NCBI GenBank assembly: GCA_031547305.1
Contig: JAVBSC010000042.1
Location: 55,692 to 119,691, forward strand
Reading direction: 5' to 3'
Length of the DNA: 64,000 nt
DNA from: JAVBSC01 sp031547305
GTDB taxonomy: Bacteria; Desulfobacterota; Desulfovibrionia; Desulfovibrionales; Desulfovibrionaceae
Both the position numbers and the translations under genes were made by a program. Of this stretch, positions 1 through 8,151 are shown in pieces; position 1 is the stretch's first letter; the number at the start of each line of letters is the position of its first letter. The notes beneath the pieces were generated by a model. It ran no database searches. It was not told the DNA's origin and saw nothing but the letters and a program-made list of their open reading frames with translations.

Positions 1-304
1 GATCGCATAGAGTAGGAACGTCGCTTTCGCTGACGTTGCGCAGAAGTTCCATGGCGATGTTGCGCACCGGGGCGTCTTCTGAACGCAAAAGCGGAAGCAC
101 CGCGTGCAGCACGGTGGCCCCGCCTATTTTGCGCAGGGCGCGCTCCGCGGCCTCCTGCACCCCTATGTTGGCGCTCTGGATGTGTTTGACCAGGAGCTGC
201 ACAGCTTCCTCGTGCCGGCCAGCGCCGGCGGCAAAAGCGCCTTCGCGGATTTCTTCCGGGCTTTCACTGTTCAGAAGGGCTATAATATTGGTTTGCTCTG
301 CCAT
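1..304 (-). CDS. HEAT-repeat protein, partial (3' end outside window)
   Basis: The first 101 codons of a gene that leaves the window at its left edge. The protein starts MAEQTNIIALLNSESPEEIR and continues with amphipathic helix pairs typical of HEAT repeats (for example VQLLVKHIQSANIGVQEAAE and VLPLLRSEDAPVRNIAMELL). An AAGGAA ribosome-binding site precedes the ATG at 304. It lies about 60 bases after cheB on the same strand, so it is probably cotranscribed with it. A scaffolding role near chemotaxis proteins is inference from position; HEAT repeats only predict protein binding. Confidence 0.7.
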   Translation of the reverse strand, partial: MAEQTNIIALLNSESPEEIREGAFAAGAGRHEEAVQLLVKHIQSANIGVQEAAERALRKIGGATVLHAVLPLLRSEDAPVRNIAMELLRNVSESDVPTLCD

Positions 305-366
305 AAAAATTCCTTGCTTACGACCGGCGTTGGCGCGCCGGGGCGTCATGGACGCCCGCCCGCCTG

Positions 367-1494
367 TTATTTGAACAAGTTTTGCAATATCGCCGCGGCC
401 ATCTGGTCCAGATCCACCACTTCATCCGCCAGCTTGGCGTCCACGATGGCTTTGGGCATGCCGTAGACCACGCAGGTGGATTCGCTCTGAGCCAGGGCGC
501 GACCGCCTTTTTCCTTTAAAATCCGTACTCCCTCCAGGCCGTCGCTGCCCATGCCGGTCAGGATCACCCCAAGAGCCCGGCGGCCCAGGGTCTTGCCCAC
601 GGATTCCATGAGCACGTTGGCCGAAGGCTTGTACAGAGCTTCCTTGGGATCTTCGGACACGGTGACGATCAGGCCGCCGCGCTGCTCCAGCCGGATATGT
701 TTGCCGCCGGGCGAAATATAGGCCCAGCCCGGCTTGAGCCGCTCGGTGTGGTCGGCTTCCTTCACGTTTATGGCGCAAAGTGAGTCCAGCCTGCGGGCAA
801 AGGGCCCCGTAAAAGCCGCCGGCATGTGCTGGGCTATCATGATGGGCACCGGAAAATCCGCCGGCAGGGCGCTCAGGATTTTTTGCACCGCGGGAGGGCC
901 GCCGGTGGAAACGCCTATGGCCAGCACATCCCTGGCGCTACGGCCGGCCGGCAGGTTGAGGACGCAGGGGGCCGTGTTGGTGGAGGATGTAGAGCTTGCC
1001 GGTATTGGCCTGGGACCTGGCCGGAGCGATGTGGCCGGAGGGCAGGGAACCTTGGGCGCGGTTTGCGGCAGCGGGCTGCGCAGGGGACGCATAAAAGCCC
1101 GGCGTCGGGATACTGCCTTGACTTTTTCGGCCAGTTCTTTTTCCAGATAAATTATATCCAGCGAGACCGTGGATTTTGGCTTGGGAATAAAATCCATGGC
1201 CCCGTAATCCAGAGCCTTCAGGGTGACTTCCGCGCCTTCCGTGGTCAGGGAGCTGACCATCAGGACCGGGCGCGGGTTTTTGCTCATAATATGCTGTAGG
1301 GCGGTCAGGCCGTCCATGCGCGGCATTTCGATATCCATGGTTATGACGTCCGGATCCAGCTGGGGGACCAGATCCACGGCTTCCTGGCCGTTTGTGGCCG
1401 TGCCGCAGATTTTGATGTCCGGATCCTTTTCCAGCAGGGTGCTCAGCGCCTTGCGCATAAAGGCGGAGTCATCCACGACTAAGACCTTGATCAC
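367..1494 (-). CDS. cheB: CheB: chemotaxis response regulator, protein-glutamate methylesterase
   Basis: Removes methyl groups from chemoreceptor glutamates to reset adaptation. I choose the GTG at 1494 (AGGAGAGG just upstream, protein starting MIKVLVVDD) rather than an upstream in-frame start, giving 375 residues. Residues 1-120 are a receiver domain with the acidic pair D8-D9 and phospho-acceptor D54 (ITMDIEMPRMDG). A Pro/Ser-rich linker follows at about 140-190. The methylesterase domain has the catalytic Ser in IGVSTGGPP, His in IAQHMPAAFT and Asp in GMGSDG, so all three catalytic residues are present. The HEAT-repeat gene follows on the same strand; no other che gene is in the window. 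Confidence 0.96.
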   Translation of the reverse strand: MIKVLVVDDSAFMRKALSTLLEKDPDIKICGTATNGQEAVDLVPQLDPDVITMDIEMPRMDGLTALQHIMSKNPRPVLMVSSLTTEGAEVTLKALDYGAMDFIPKPKSTVSLDIIYLEKELAEKVKAVSRRRAFMRPLRSPLPQTAPKVPCPPATSLRPGPRPIPASSTSSTNTAPCVLNLPAGRSARDVLAIGVSTGGPPAVQKILSALPADFPVPIMIAQHMPAAFTGPFARRLDSLCAINVKEADHTERLKPGWAYISPGGKHIRLEQRGGLIVTVSEDPKEALYKPSANVLMESVGKTLGRRALGVILTGMGSDGLEGVRILKEKGGRALAQSESTCVVYGMPKAIVDAKLADEVVDLDQMAAAILQNLFK

Positions 1495-2110
1495 AAAAGT
1501 CCTCTCCTGTTGTCCTTCAACATTTTCCGAGCCCAACCAAGGCTGGAGCGGCTCCTGCCGGTTACCCCGCCGTTTGACGGCAATTCGCAAAGGCGGGCCG
1601 CGCGGAGCGCTCTCCAGCTTTTTTGATTTTGTCGTTCAATAATAGCGTAAGACCGCAATAATGGAAGACCATCATTGAAGCCCTAGCATAAAATTCTGAG
1701 AAGGCACAGTTTTTATTCTTTGCATTAGAACCAATCGCAAAAAAATTCGGCTGCAAAAGCATCCTCTGGCATCCGCTGCGCCAGTGGCGAAAAAGCCTTC
1801 TAGTTCGGACTTGCTCACGCCGCCTTTGTAGTCTTTTTCGCCGCTTCCTTGGAACCGGTTTTATCAGAAACCGCTCCCGCATGAAAATGCGCCCCCCGGC
1901 GTAATTGCCAGGCATTTCACCGCCCGCCCGCGAAAGCGGGCTACGGGATCTGCCCCGGATAATTCTTTTAAATCTTTACTAAACAATTTATTTGATTGCA
2001 AACAATAAAGAAAGTGGCCGCTATGTCCGGGCCTGAAAACACTTGAGGCCGAACCGGCCTTGAGGTATTGCCTGAGAGTCGTAACGAATCCGATCCGGCC
2101 TGGGGGTATT
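1495..2110. other. 616-base intergenic stretch, no gene seen
   Basis: Lies between the divergent cheB and the glycosyltransferase gene. It contains a long-armed inverted repeat GGCGAAAAAG (1786-1795) / CTTTTTCGCC (1833-1842) and a hairpin GCCCGC-GAAA-GCGGGC at 1926-1941. Two overlapping minus-strand ORFs exist but have neither family resemblance nor a convincing ribosome-binding site, so I do not call them. Promoters for both flanking genes should lie here; I could not identify one with confidence. Confidence 0.5.
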
Positions 2111-3349
2111 TTGGCGCAGCATCTGGTAGTGCAGCTTGCCCGCTTTGGGGATTTGGTGCAGAGCAAACGCCTGGTTCTTAGCTTGGCGCAACTTCCCGAC
2201 TCCACGGCGCATCTGGCTGTGGACGAAAGCCTGGCTCCTCTGGCCAGCATTCTATATCCTTTTGCCGTTGTCCACGAACTGGCCGCTCACGCCGCGCCTG
2301 GCGCCAGCCCCGGCCGGGCGCTCCAGAAAAATGCGCGCGCCTTCAGCCTTTTGGCAAAGCAGGATTTTTCCGGTATTTACAACCTTAACCTAAGCCCCAT
2401 GGCCACGGCTCTGGCCGGGATGTTCGACCCGGCCCTGGTGCGCGGCTACCGTCTGGAAAATGGCCAGCCCCTGGCGGACCCCTGGTGCGATCTGGCGGCC
2501 CGGCTGACCGCCTCCCGCCGGACCTCCCCCCTGAATCTGGCGGATTTCTGGGCCTGTTTGCACCCTGCCCCGCTGGACCCGGCCCAGGTCAATCCCCCGG
2601 CCCGGCCGGCCGGCTCCGGCAAAATAGGCGTGGTTCTGGCCGGCCGCATGGCCCGGCGCAGCCTGCCGCCGGAAGCGCTGGCCGCCTGTTTGCAAGCCGT
2701 GTTCGAAGCCAGGGGCGGGCCGGAGGTTCTGCTGCTGGGCTCGGCCCAGGAGCGCCCTCTGGCCCGGCGTCTGGCCCGGCTGTTCAGCCAGCCGCTGCTG
2801 CAAAAGACCAGCGACCTGAGCGGCGTCTGCGGCCTGGAAGGCCTGCCGGAAATTCTTAAAAGCCTGGATCTGCTGCTCACGCCGGACACCGGCCTGATGC
2901 ACCTGGCCGCCAGCCTGGGCGTGCCGGTGCAGGCGTTCTTTTTGTCCTCGGCCTGGTGTTTTGAAACCGGTCCCTACGGCTTGGGGCACCTGATCTGGCA
3001 GGCCAAGAAACCCTGTTCACCATGCCTGGAAAGCGCACCCTGTCCGCACGGGGTGGCCTGCCTCAAGTCTTTTTCCCACCCGGCCTTTTTGTCCCACCTG
3101 GCCGGCAAATTCATCGACGACTGGCCGCCCGACCTGCTGGGCCTGGTCAGCGGCCTGGACCCGTTGGGGGTAACTTACCGCAGGGTTGACGGTGCGGACG
3201 AACAGGCCGGAGAGCGTTCGCGATTGCGCGGCCTGCTGGCGGAATATCTGGGCGTCGGCCTTTTTGAGCCAGGCCTGGGCCGGGCCGACGGATTGTTTCT
3301 GGAGCGGGACTGGATGCTGCCGGGAGCTTCCCAAGGGGGTGTCTTATGA
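2111..3349 (+). CDS. Glycosyltransferase family 9 (heptosyltransferase-like)
   Basis: Probably adds a sugar to lipopolysaccharide or another surface glycan from an ADP-heptose-like donor. I favour the TTG at 2111 (MAQHLVVQLARFGDLVQSKR) with GGGGG upstream, because GT9 proteins start just before the conserved QLARFGDLVQ; a TTG at 2060 is the alternative. 412 residues. The C-terminal half has the GT9 signature LLTPDTGLMHLAASLGVPVQ. A Cys-rich stretch CSPCLESAPCPHGVACLKSF follows, as in several members of the family. The stop overlaps the next ATG (ATGA), so the two genes are translationally coupled. Acceptor and donor cannot be read from the sequence. Confidence 0.85.
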   Translation: MAQHLVVQLARFGDLVQSKRLVLSLAQLPDSTAHLAVDESLAPLASILYPFAVVHELAAHAAPGASPGRALQKNARAFSLLAKQDFSGIYNLNLSPMATALAGMFDPALVRGYRLENGQPLADPWCDLAARLTASRRTSPLNLADFWACLHPAPLDPAQVNPPARPAGSGKIGVVLAGRMARRSLPPEALAACLQAVFEARGGPEVLLLGSAQERPLARRLARLFSQPLLQKTSDLSGVCGLEGLPEILKSLDLLLTPDTGLMHLAASLGVPVQAFFLSSAWCFETGPYGLGHLIWQAKKPCSPCLESAPCPHGVACLKSFSHPAFLSHLAGKFIDDWPPDLLGLVSGLDPLGVTYRRVDGADEQAGERSRLRGLLAEYLGVGLFEPGLGRADGLFLERDWMLPGASQGGVL

Positions 3350-4605
3350 TTCGAGTGCTTGTGGTTCTGCCCCTGTACGGCGGCTCGCTGCCGGTGGGCC
3401 GCCATTGCGTCGCGGCCCTGGCCGAAGCCGGCTGCCTGGTGGAGGTATTTGAGGCTCCGGCCTTTTACAGCGCCTTTGAAGCGCTCAAGGATTTGAAGGT
3501 CCGGCGGGAGCGCCTGGATTATCTTTCCAACAGTTTTTTGCAGCTTCTGGGCCAGGCTGTCCTGGCCAAGGCGGATGTTTTCGAGCCGGATCTGGTGTTT
3601 TGCCCGGCTCAGGCCCCCCTGAGCCGCCAGACCCTGAAAATTCTGCGCCAGAACGGAGTGGCCACGGCCATGTGGTTTGTGGAGGATTTCCGCCTGTTCA
3701 CCTATTGGCGGGCATTTGCCCCGTACTACGACGTCTTCGCGGTAATCCAGAAGGAACCGTTCATTCAGGAACTCCAAAGCCTGGGCGTGGCCAACGTCCT
3801 GTACCTGCCACTGGCCGCCCGGCCGTCGGTACACCGCGAACTGGAACTCCCGTTGCCGGAAAAATCCCGTTACGGATCGGATCTTTCCTTCATGGGCGCG
3901 GGCTACCCGAACCGTCAGCGGGCCTTTAAAGACTTGTCCGGTTACAACTTCAAGATCTGGGGAACGGAGTGGGATAACGCCCCGGATCTGGCCCGGCTGG
4001 TGCAAATGGGCGGGGCCAGAATCAGCCCGGAAGACACGGTCAAAATCTTCAACGCCAGCAAGATCAACCTTAACCTGCACTCCAGCGTAAATCCGGAGGA
4101 AGCCGTAAGCCGGGGCGACTTCGTCAACCCGCGCACCTTTGAAGTGGCCGCTTGCGGCGCTTTTCAGCTTGTGGACGAGCGCGGCCTTTTGCCGGAACTT
4201 TTTGCCGCCGACGAAATGGCCACTTTCTCCTCCCTGCCGGAGTTGAAGGAAAAAATCGACTATTACCTGAAAAACGAGACGGAACGCAAAACCCTGGCCC
4301 AAAAGGCCAAAGCCAGGGTTCTGGCCGGGCATACCTATAAACACCGCATGCTCGCCCTGCTGGATTTCTGCCGCGCCAGCCTGCCGGGCTGGCCCAAAGA
4401 GCGCGCCTCCTCCTCCTGGCCCGAAGACCTGTCCCCGGAATTGAAGCAAAACCTTCGACAACTGCTTGAAGAACTGGGCCTGACCCCCAACGCGGACTTC
4501 AATACCCTGATCACCGCCCTGCGGACCAGAAGCGGCCGCTTGAGCCCGCTGGAAAGCTCCCTGCTTTTTCTGGACGAATGGAAGAAGCAGTATTTAAAGG
4601 AATAA
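3346..4605 (+). CDS. CgeB-like glycosyltransferase
   Basis: 419 residues. The N-terminal half (MIRVLVVLPLYGGSLPVGRH, then FEPDLVFCPAQAPL and AMWFVEDFR) and the C-terminal half (FNASKINLNLHSS, NPRTFEVAACGAFQLVDER) match the pattern of CgeB/GT4-type proteins with two Rossmann-like halves. The last 80 residues are a hydrophilic helical extension. It overlaps the GT9 gene by four bases and probably acts in the same glycan pathway or in protein glycosylation. The specific sugar is unknown. Confidence 0.8.
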   Translation: MIRVLVVLPLYGGSLPVGRHCVAALAEAGCLVEVFEAPAFYSAFEALKDLKVRRERLDYLSNSFLQLLGQAVLAKADVFEPDLVFCPAQAPLSRQTLKILRQNGVATAMWFVEDFRLFTYWRAFAPYYDVFAVIQKEPFIQELQSLGVANVLYLPLAARPSVHRELELPLPEKSRYGSDLSFMGAGYPNRQRAFKDLSGYNFKIWGTEWDNAPDLARLVQMGGARISPEDTVKIFNASKINLNLHSSVNPEEAVSRGDFVNPRTFEVAACGAFQLVDERGLLPELFAADEMATFSSLPELKEKIDYYLKNETERKTLAQKAKARVLAGHTYKHRMLALLDFCRASLPGWPKERASSSWPEDLSPELKQNLRQLLEELGLTPNADFNTLITALRTRSGRLSPLESSLLFLDEWKKQYLKE

Positions 4606-4608
4606 AAC

Positions 4609-4845
4609 ATGGGGATCGAATTCAATGCCGCATACTTGCAGGAGCTTGAGGAATATCTGAAATCCGGCGCTCTGGACCGTGATTTTTGCGGGGCCACGGA
4701 TGAGGAGCGTCTGGAGATTTTGGGTTTTCTGGACAGGCTTATGGACGTGGCGGATCTGGCGGACGAAGCGGCCACCAGGCTGATCTTCCGGGATACCCCG
4801 CTGGGGGCCATGGCCGGATTGCAGCCTGGCGGAGAGGGATGCTGA
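4609..4845 (+). CDS. Small hypothetical protein (78 aa)
   Basis: An acidic, helical 78-residue protein (MGIEFNAAYLQELEEYLKSG) starting three bases after the glycosyltransferase stop, so it probably ends that operon. No signal peptide, membrane segment or known motif. The tight spacing and the AAGGAAT upstream support translation; the function is unknown. Confidence 0.6.
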   Translation: MGIEFNAAYLQELEEYLKSGALDRDFCGATDEERLEILGFLDRLMDVADLADEAATRLIFRDTPLGAMAGLQPGGEGC

Positions 4846-4884
4846 CTCCAGGTTCGCCACTTACGGGGGCCGAGGTTTCCGCCC

Positions 4885-5571
4885 CTACCCCCTACGCAAG
4901 GCCCAGAAATTGCGCCGCAGCTTTTTGCCGTCCGGCGCGGGCAAGTGATATTCCAATTGTCCTGCGGCCAGCCAGCGGGCTGGCAAAACACGGGGGAGCC
5001 GTTCCAGCATCATGAATACGGCTAATCCGCCTTGCTTCAAGCCCGGCGTGATGAAGTCCAGAAGTTTTTGCCAGGGCATGAAGGCTCGGCTGAGGATGAG
5101 ATCCGCCGGTTCCGCCTGGGCCATGAACGCCTCGGCCCGTCCCCGGAACACTTTGGTGCCCGGCACGCCGCAGTTGGCCAGGGCGTTTTGCAGGAACAAG
5201 GCGCGTTTTTCCCTGGCCTCCACCAGGGTGTACCGGCCTTTGGTCCAGATCAGGCGCAGGGGGATGCCGGGCAGACCGGCCCCGGCTCCCAGGTCCCAGA
5301 TTTGCGGCTCCTGGGGCAGCGGCAGGCTGTTCAAGAATTCGGCCAGGAAAAAGCTGTCCGCCGCCAGGGTGTTCAGAATTTCCAGCCAGCTTTGCGGCCC
5401 GACCAGGTTCATGGCCTTGTTCCACTTGAGCAAAAGGGCCAGATAAGCGTAAAGTCCCTCCAGCGCCGGGCCGGGCGGTACAAAGCCCAGAGCGGCGCAG
5501 GCGGCTTGCAGGTTATTTTGATTAAGTTCCATAATTTTGAGTATACCGCGATGTTGTGGGTCCAGGGTCAT
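4885..5571 (-). CDS. rsmG: RsmG: 16S rRNA (guanine-527-N7) methyltransferase
   Basis: Methylates G527 of 16S rRNA using S-adenosylmethionine. The SAM motif IWDLGAGAGLPGIPLRLI is clear, followed by TLVEAREKRALFLQNAL and the ILSRAF motif, as expected for RsmG/GidB. 228 residues from the ATG at 5571 (GGAG six bases upstream); a second ATG at 5532 (MELNQNNL) would give a 215-residue form closer to some relatives. It ends tail-to-tail with the small ORF at 4609. Confidence 0.93.
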   Translation of the reverse strand: MTLDPQHRGILKIMELNQNNLQAACAALGFVPPGPALEGLYAYLALLLKWNKAMNLVGPQSWLEILNTLAADSFFLAEFLNSLPLPQEPQIWDLGAGAGLPGIPLRLIWTKGRYTLVEAREKRALFLQNALANCGVPGTKVFRGRAEAFMAQAEPADLILSRAFMPWQKLLDFITPGLKQGGLAVFMMLERLPRVLPARWLAAGQLEYHLPAPDGKKLRRNFWALRRG

Positions 5572-5627
5572 CAGGGCTCCAACACATCAATAACGACATC
5601 TTCATAAAAAAAGGAGCCAGTGGCGAT

Positions 5628-6569
5628 ATGCATATAGCAAACGTGTTGCTTTTTCCAGGCCAGGGTTCGCAGGAGCCCGGCATGGGGCGGGCCCTGGCGG
5701 AGCGGTCCGGGGAAGCGATGGATTTGTGGAAGAAGGCGGAGAAGCTTTCCGGGCTGCCTTTGCGCGGCATTTACTGGGAGGGCGGGGATGGCGATATGGC
5801 TGACACCAGGGCGTTGCAGCCGGCGCTTACGGCGGCTAATCTGGGGTTCTGGCTGGAGCTTTCCCGGCGCTTCAAGCCGGACTGCGCGGCCGGGCATAGC
5901 CTGGGCGAGTACAGCGCCCTGGCCGCGTCCGGGGCGTTGGACGCGGACAGCGTGCTCGGCCTGGTTTCCTTGCGCGGCCGCTTGATGGCCGAGGCGGACC
6001 CGGTCGGCCGGGGGGCTATGAGCGCGGTGCTCAAGCTGGACGAGGCCGGGGTGAACGCACTGGTGGAGAGCGCGAAGCAAAAGAGCGGCAAAGAGATTCT
6101 GGTGGCCAATTACAATACGCCAGGCCAGTTTGTGGTCAGCGGGGATAAAGAGGCCATCGCGGCGCTGGAGGAAGAGGCCAGGGGGCTGAAGGCCAGGGCC
6201 GTGCGCCTGGCTGTTTCCGGCGCTTTCCACAGCCCGCTCATGGCCGGGGCCGCGGCCGAATTGAATAAGGCCCTGGATAAGGCCAACTGGTCCAGGCCGC
6301 GTTTTCCGGTGTACTGCAACGTGCACGGCCGACCGGCCGCGGAAGCCGGGGAGCTTAAGGAACTGCTGAAACGCCAGATGACTTCTTCAGTGCGGTGGAT
6401 ATCCACCATCCGTAACCAGTATGCGGACGGGGCGCGGCGTTTTGTGGAATGCGGTCCCAAAGCGGTGCTGAGCCGCATGGTGGGGCCGATTTTGTCTGGA
6501 CTGGCTGAGGAAAGCGCATATAGTGTCGCCAGCGTAGGCAGCCTGGAGCAACTGGATTCATTTGCCTAG
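5628..6569 (+). CDS. fabD: FabD: malonyl-CoA:ACP transacylase
   Basis: Transfers malonyl from CoA to acyl carrier protein to start fatty-acid elongation. I choose the ATG at 5628 (MHIANVLLFPGQGSQEPGM) with AAGGAG upstream; the open frame extends further but without family sequence. 313 residues, normal length. The nucleophilic Ser is in GHSLGEYSALA, the catalytic His in SGAFHSPLM, and the FPGQGSQ motif is at the N terminus. It is not next to other fab genes, so it is a stand-alone copy here. It diverges from rsmG. Confidence 0.96.
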   Translation: MHIANVLLFPGQGSQEPGMGRALAERSGEAMDLWKKAEKLSGLPLRGIYWEGGDGDMADTRALQPALTAANLGFWLELSRRFKPDCAAGHSLGEYSALAASGALDADSVLGLVSLRGRLMAEADPVGRGAMSAVLKLDEAGVNALVESAKQKSGKEILVANYNTPGQFVVSGDKEAIAALEEEARGLKARAVRLAVSGAFHSPLMAGAAAELNKALDKANWSRPRFPVYCNVHGRPAAEAGELKELLKRQMTSSVRWISTIRNQYADGARRFVECGPKAVLSRMVGPILSGLAEESAYSVASVGSLEQLDSFA

Positions 6570-6630
6570 TCGGGTCTGTGGGCGCCAGAAGAACTGTGTT
6601 CCCGTAATCATGCATAATCAGGAGGCGGAT

Positions 6631-7353
6631 ATGAGCAAGGAAGTTAGGAAGGCTCCGGCGCAAAAAGCGGTAAAAGAAGCCCCGGCCAAGGTTGCGGCCA
6701 AACAATCCCCCCAGGAGTGTTTTTGGGACATCCGCCTGAAAGAGGTGGCCAAGGCCCTGGAAGGGAGGAATTACGAGGTTACCACGGTGCAGACCCTGAA
6801 AGAGGCGGCCGCGCTGGTGGAAAAAAAGATTATCCCGGCCCTGAAGCCGGCCAGCATAGGCGTTGGCGGCTCCATGACCGTGGTGGGAGCCGGGCTGTAC
6901 GACGTGTTCGGCAATTTGAAAAAAGTGGACTTCGTCAACCCCTACAAGGCCGGTCTGAGCCCCGAAGAGGCCATGGAAGCGCGCCGCAAATGTCTGGTCA
7001 CGGATTTATTTTTCACCTCCACCAACGCTCTCACCAGGGAAGGGGACCTGGTCAACCTGGACGGCTTCGGCAACCGGGTGGCGGGCATGATCTTCGGACC
7101 GCGCAAGGTTGTGCTTCTTGTTGGCCGCAACAAGATTTGCGACAGCCTGGACGAGGCCCAGGTGCGGGTAAAAAATACGGCCGCGCCTATGAATACCATT
7201 CGCCTGAACAAAAAGACGCCCTGCGTCAAGACCGGCTTCTGTATGGATTGCAGCAGCCCGGAGCGCATCTGTAACTACTGGAGCATAATAGAGCGTTGCG
7301 GCATTCCCAAACGCATCCACGTGGTGCTGATCAACGAGGATCTGGGATTTTAA
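6631..7353 (+). CDS. LUD-domain (LutC/YkgG-like, DUF162) protein
   Basis: 240 residues from the ATG at 6631 with an AGGAGG site. After an Ala/Lys-rich N-terminal extension (1-30) comes the LUD fold: VEKKIIPALKPASIGVGGSMTV, LFFTSTNALTREGDLVNLDG and the VAGMIFGPRKVVLLVG core. The C terminus has a Cys group (CVKTGFCMDC, then C in PERICNYW), as in stand-alone DUF162 proteins of anaerobes. In lactate-oxidising clusters this family accompanies Fe-S subunits, but no such partner is adjacent, so the substrate is uncertain. Confidence 0.85.
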   Translation: MSKEVRKAPAQKAVKEAPAKVAAKQSPQECFWDIRLKEVAKALEGRNYEVTTVQTLKEAAALVEKKIIPALKPASIGVGGSMTVVGAGLYDVFGNLKKVDFVNPYKAGLSPEEAMEARRKCLVTDLFFTSTNALTREGDLVNLDGFGNRVAGMIFGPRKVVLLVGRNKICDSLDEAQVRVKNTAAPMNTIRLNKKTPCVKTGFCMDCSSPERICNYWSIIERCGIPKRIHVVLINEDLGF

Positions 7354-7359
7354 GCGAGC

Positions 7360-7378
7360 AGGCGGGCTGCCTTTTTTT
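7360..7378 (+). terminator. Rho-independent terminator after the LUD gene
   Basis: Short stem AGGC-gggct-GCCT followed by seven T, seven bases after the stop codon. Confidence 0.6.
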
Positions 7379-7511
7379 GTAGCGGGTGCGCGTTTTACAC
7401 GTATGCCCGCTTTTTTATGCCCCGCGGGTAATGGTTTGTGAAAACACTTGGAATTTCCTTTCATGTTGGACTATGAACATAATAAGGCAACTTTTTACAG
7501 GTCACGCGTGT

Positions 7512-7566
7512 AGGGCAAATTGACATTGAAAATGTTCTTTCGCTCCTGCGGCGGGAACCGCCTGCG
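7512..7566. repeat. Short intergenic repeat, copy 1
   Basis: Begins agggcaaattgacattg and ends with a GGCGG-gaa-CCGCC hairpin. It aligns without gaps for most of its length with 38795-38850, which follows dnaB. Probably one member of a dispersed intergenic repeat family. It overlaps the start of the alcohol dehydrogenase remnant. Confidence 0.4.
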
Positions 7567-7742
7567 TGATCACGGACATGATGACTGCGGGATTTCACGG
7601 AGCGGAACCGGCGGAAGTAAAATATGGGGATACAGTGGCGGTTTTCGGCATTGGCCCGGCGGGGCTGATGGTCAATAAGCCGAAAGATTTGATCAAGCCG
7701 GTTATCCGCCGGGCTGATCGCAAAAAAGTTTTGATAAAATGA
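7556..7742 (+). pseudogene. Remnant of a zinc/NADP-dependent alcohol dehydrogenase with an internal deletion
   Basis: Translating from 7556 gives ACVITDMMTAGFHGAEPAEV, then KYGDTVAVFGIGPAGLMV, which matches the central region of the NADP-dependent secondary alcohol dehydrogenase family (DMMTTGFHGAE...VLGIGPVGLM). This runs directly into NKPKDLIKPVI, which resembles the extreme C terminus of the same family. About 150 residues between the two parts are missing, and there is no start codon or N-terminal catalytic domain. The frame ends in TGA at 7740-7742, inside the left arm of a large palindrome. The family match is recalled knowledge, not a search result. Confidence 0.75.
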
Positions 7743-7779
7743 GTCCGGATTCGGCATATGCCGAATCCGGACTCATTTT
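7736..7779. terminator. 44-bp perfect palindrome, bidirectional terminator
   Basis: A perfect inverted repeat centred between 7757 and 7758, left arm beginning AAAATGAGTCCGG and right arm ending CCGGACTCATTTT. With four A before and four T after the GC-rich stem it can terminate transcription from both sides, fitting its place between the plus-strand remnant and the minus-strand dsrC. Confidence 0.75.
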
Positions 7780-7781
7780 GA

Positions 7782-7809
7782 TTACAAATCCCGAAGAGGG
7801 GTTTTGTAA
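7782..7809. terminator. Second hairpin downstream of dsrC
   Basis: Inverted repeat TTACAAATCCC-gaaga-GGGGTTTTGTAA. It lies between the 44-bp palindrome and the dsrC stop codon, so dsrC transcription meets two consecutive stems. The sequence ggTTTTGTAAAGGC at its right edge recurs near the hairpin at 10709-10734. Confidence 0.55.
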
Positions 7810-7833
7810 AGGCGGAAATCCCTTTCCAGGATA

Positions 7834-8151
7834 TTACACGCAGCCGGTGGGCTTGGGCAGGCCGGCCATTTTGCAGGCGCCTTTGCCGGGTCCGGAGGGG
7901 AAGAGTTCGTAGACTTCTTTCAGCTTGAAGCCGGTATTCTTGGAAAGAATACGAACCATGGGCGCAATGCCGTTCTTCTTGTAATAGTCCTGCAGAAAGT
8001 CAAGGATCTTCTGGTGATCAGGAGTGATTTCGCTGATCCCTTCGGATTCCTTCACATATTCCACCCATTCCGGGCTCCAGTCATCATAATGAAGCAGAAA
8101 GCCGTCTTCATCCACTTCAAACGATTTGCCCTTGTAGGTTACTTCAGCCAT
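7834..8151 (-). CDS. dsrC: DsrC: trisulfide-forming sulfur carrier of dissimilatory sulfite reduction
   Basis: Partner of DsrAB: it carries the sulfite-derived sulfur as a trisulfide to be reduced by the membrane DsrMKJOP complex. 105 residues, the usual length. The C-terminal arm GPGKGACKMAGLPKPTGCV carries both conserved cysteines, C93 and C104, eleven residues apart, which separates true DsrC from TusE and single-Cys paralogues. AAGGAGG lies just before the ATG. It is monocistronic here, away from dsrAB, as is usual in Desulfovibrio. Confidence 0.97.
   Translation of the reverse strand: MAEVTYKGKSFEVDEDGFLLHYDDWSPEWVEYVKESEGISEITPDHQKILDFLQDYYKKNGIAPMVRILSKNTGFKLKEVYELFPSGPGKGACKMAGLPKPTGCV

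Noticed and set aside
1562..2250. Two overlapping minus-strand frames (117 and 128 codons) in the cheB upstream region
   Set aside because: Basic low-complexity translations, no ribosome-binding site, no family resemblance.
3175..4461. 428-codon frame antisense to the CgeB-like gene
   Set aside because: Shadow ORF; the plus-strand gene has operon spacing and motifs.
7461..7757. 98-codon minus-strand frame over the alcohol dehydrogenase remnant
   Set aside because: The plus-strand translation matches a known family, while the minus-strand one matches nothing.
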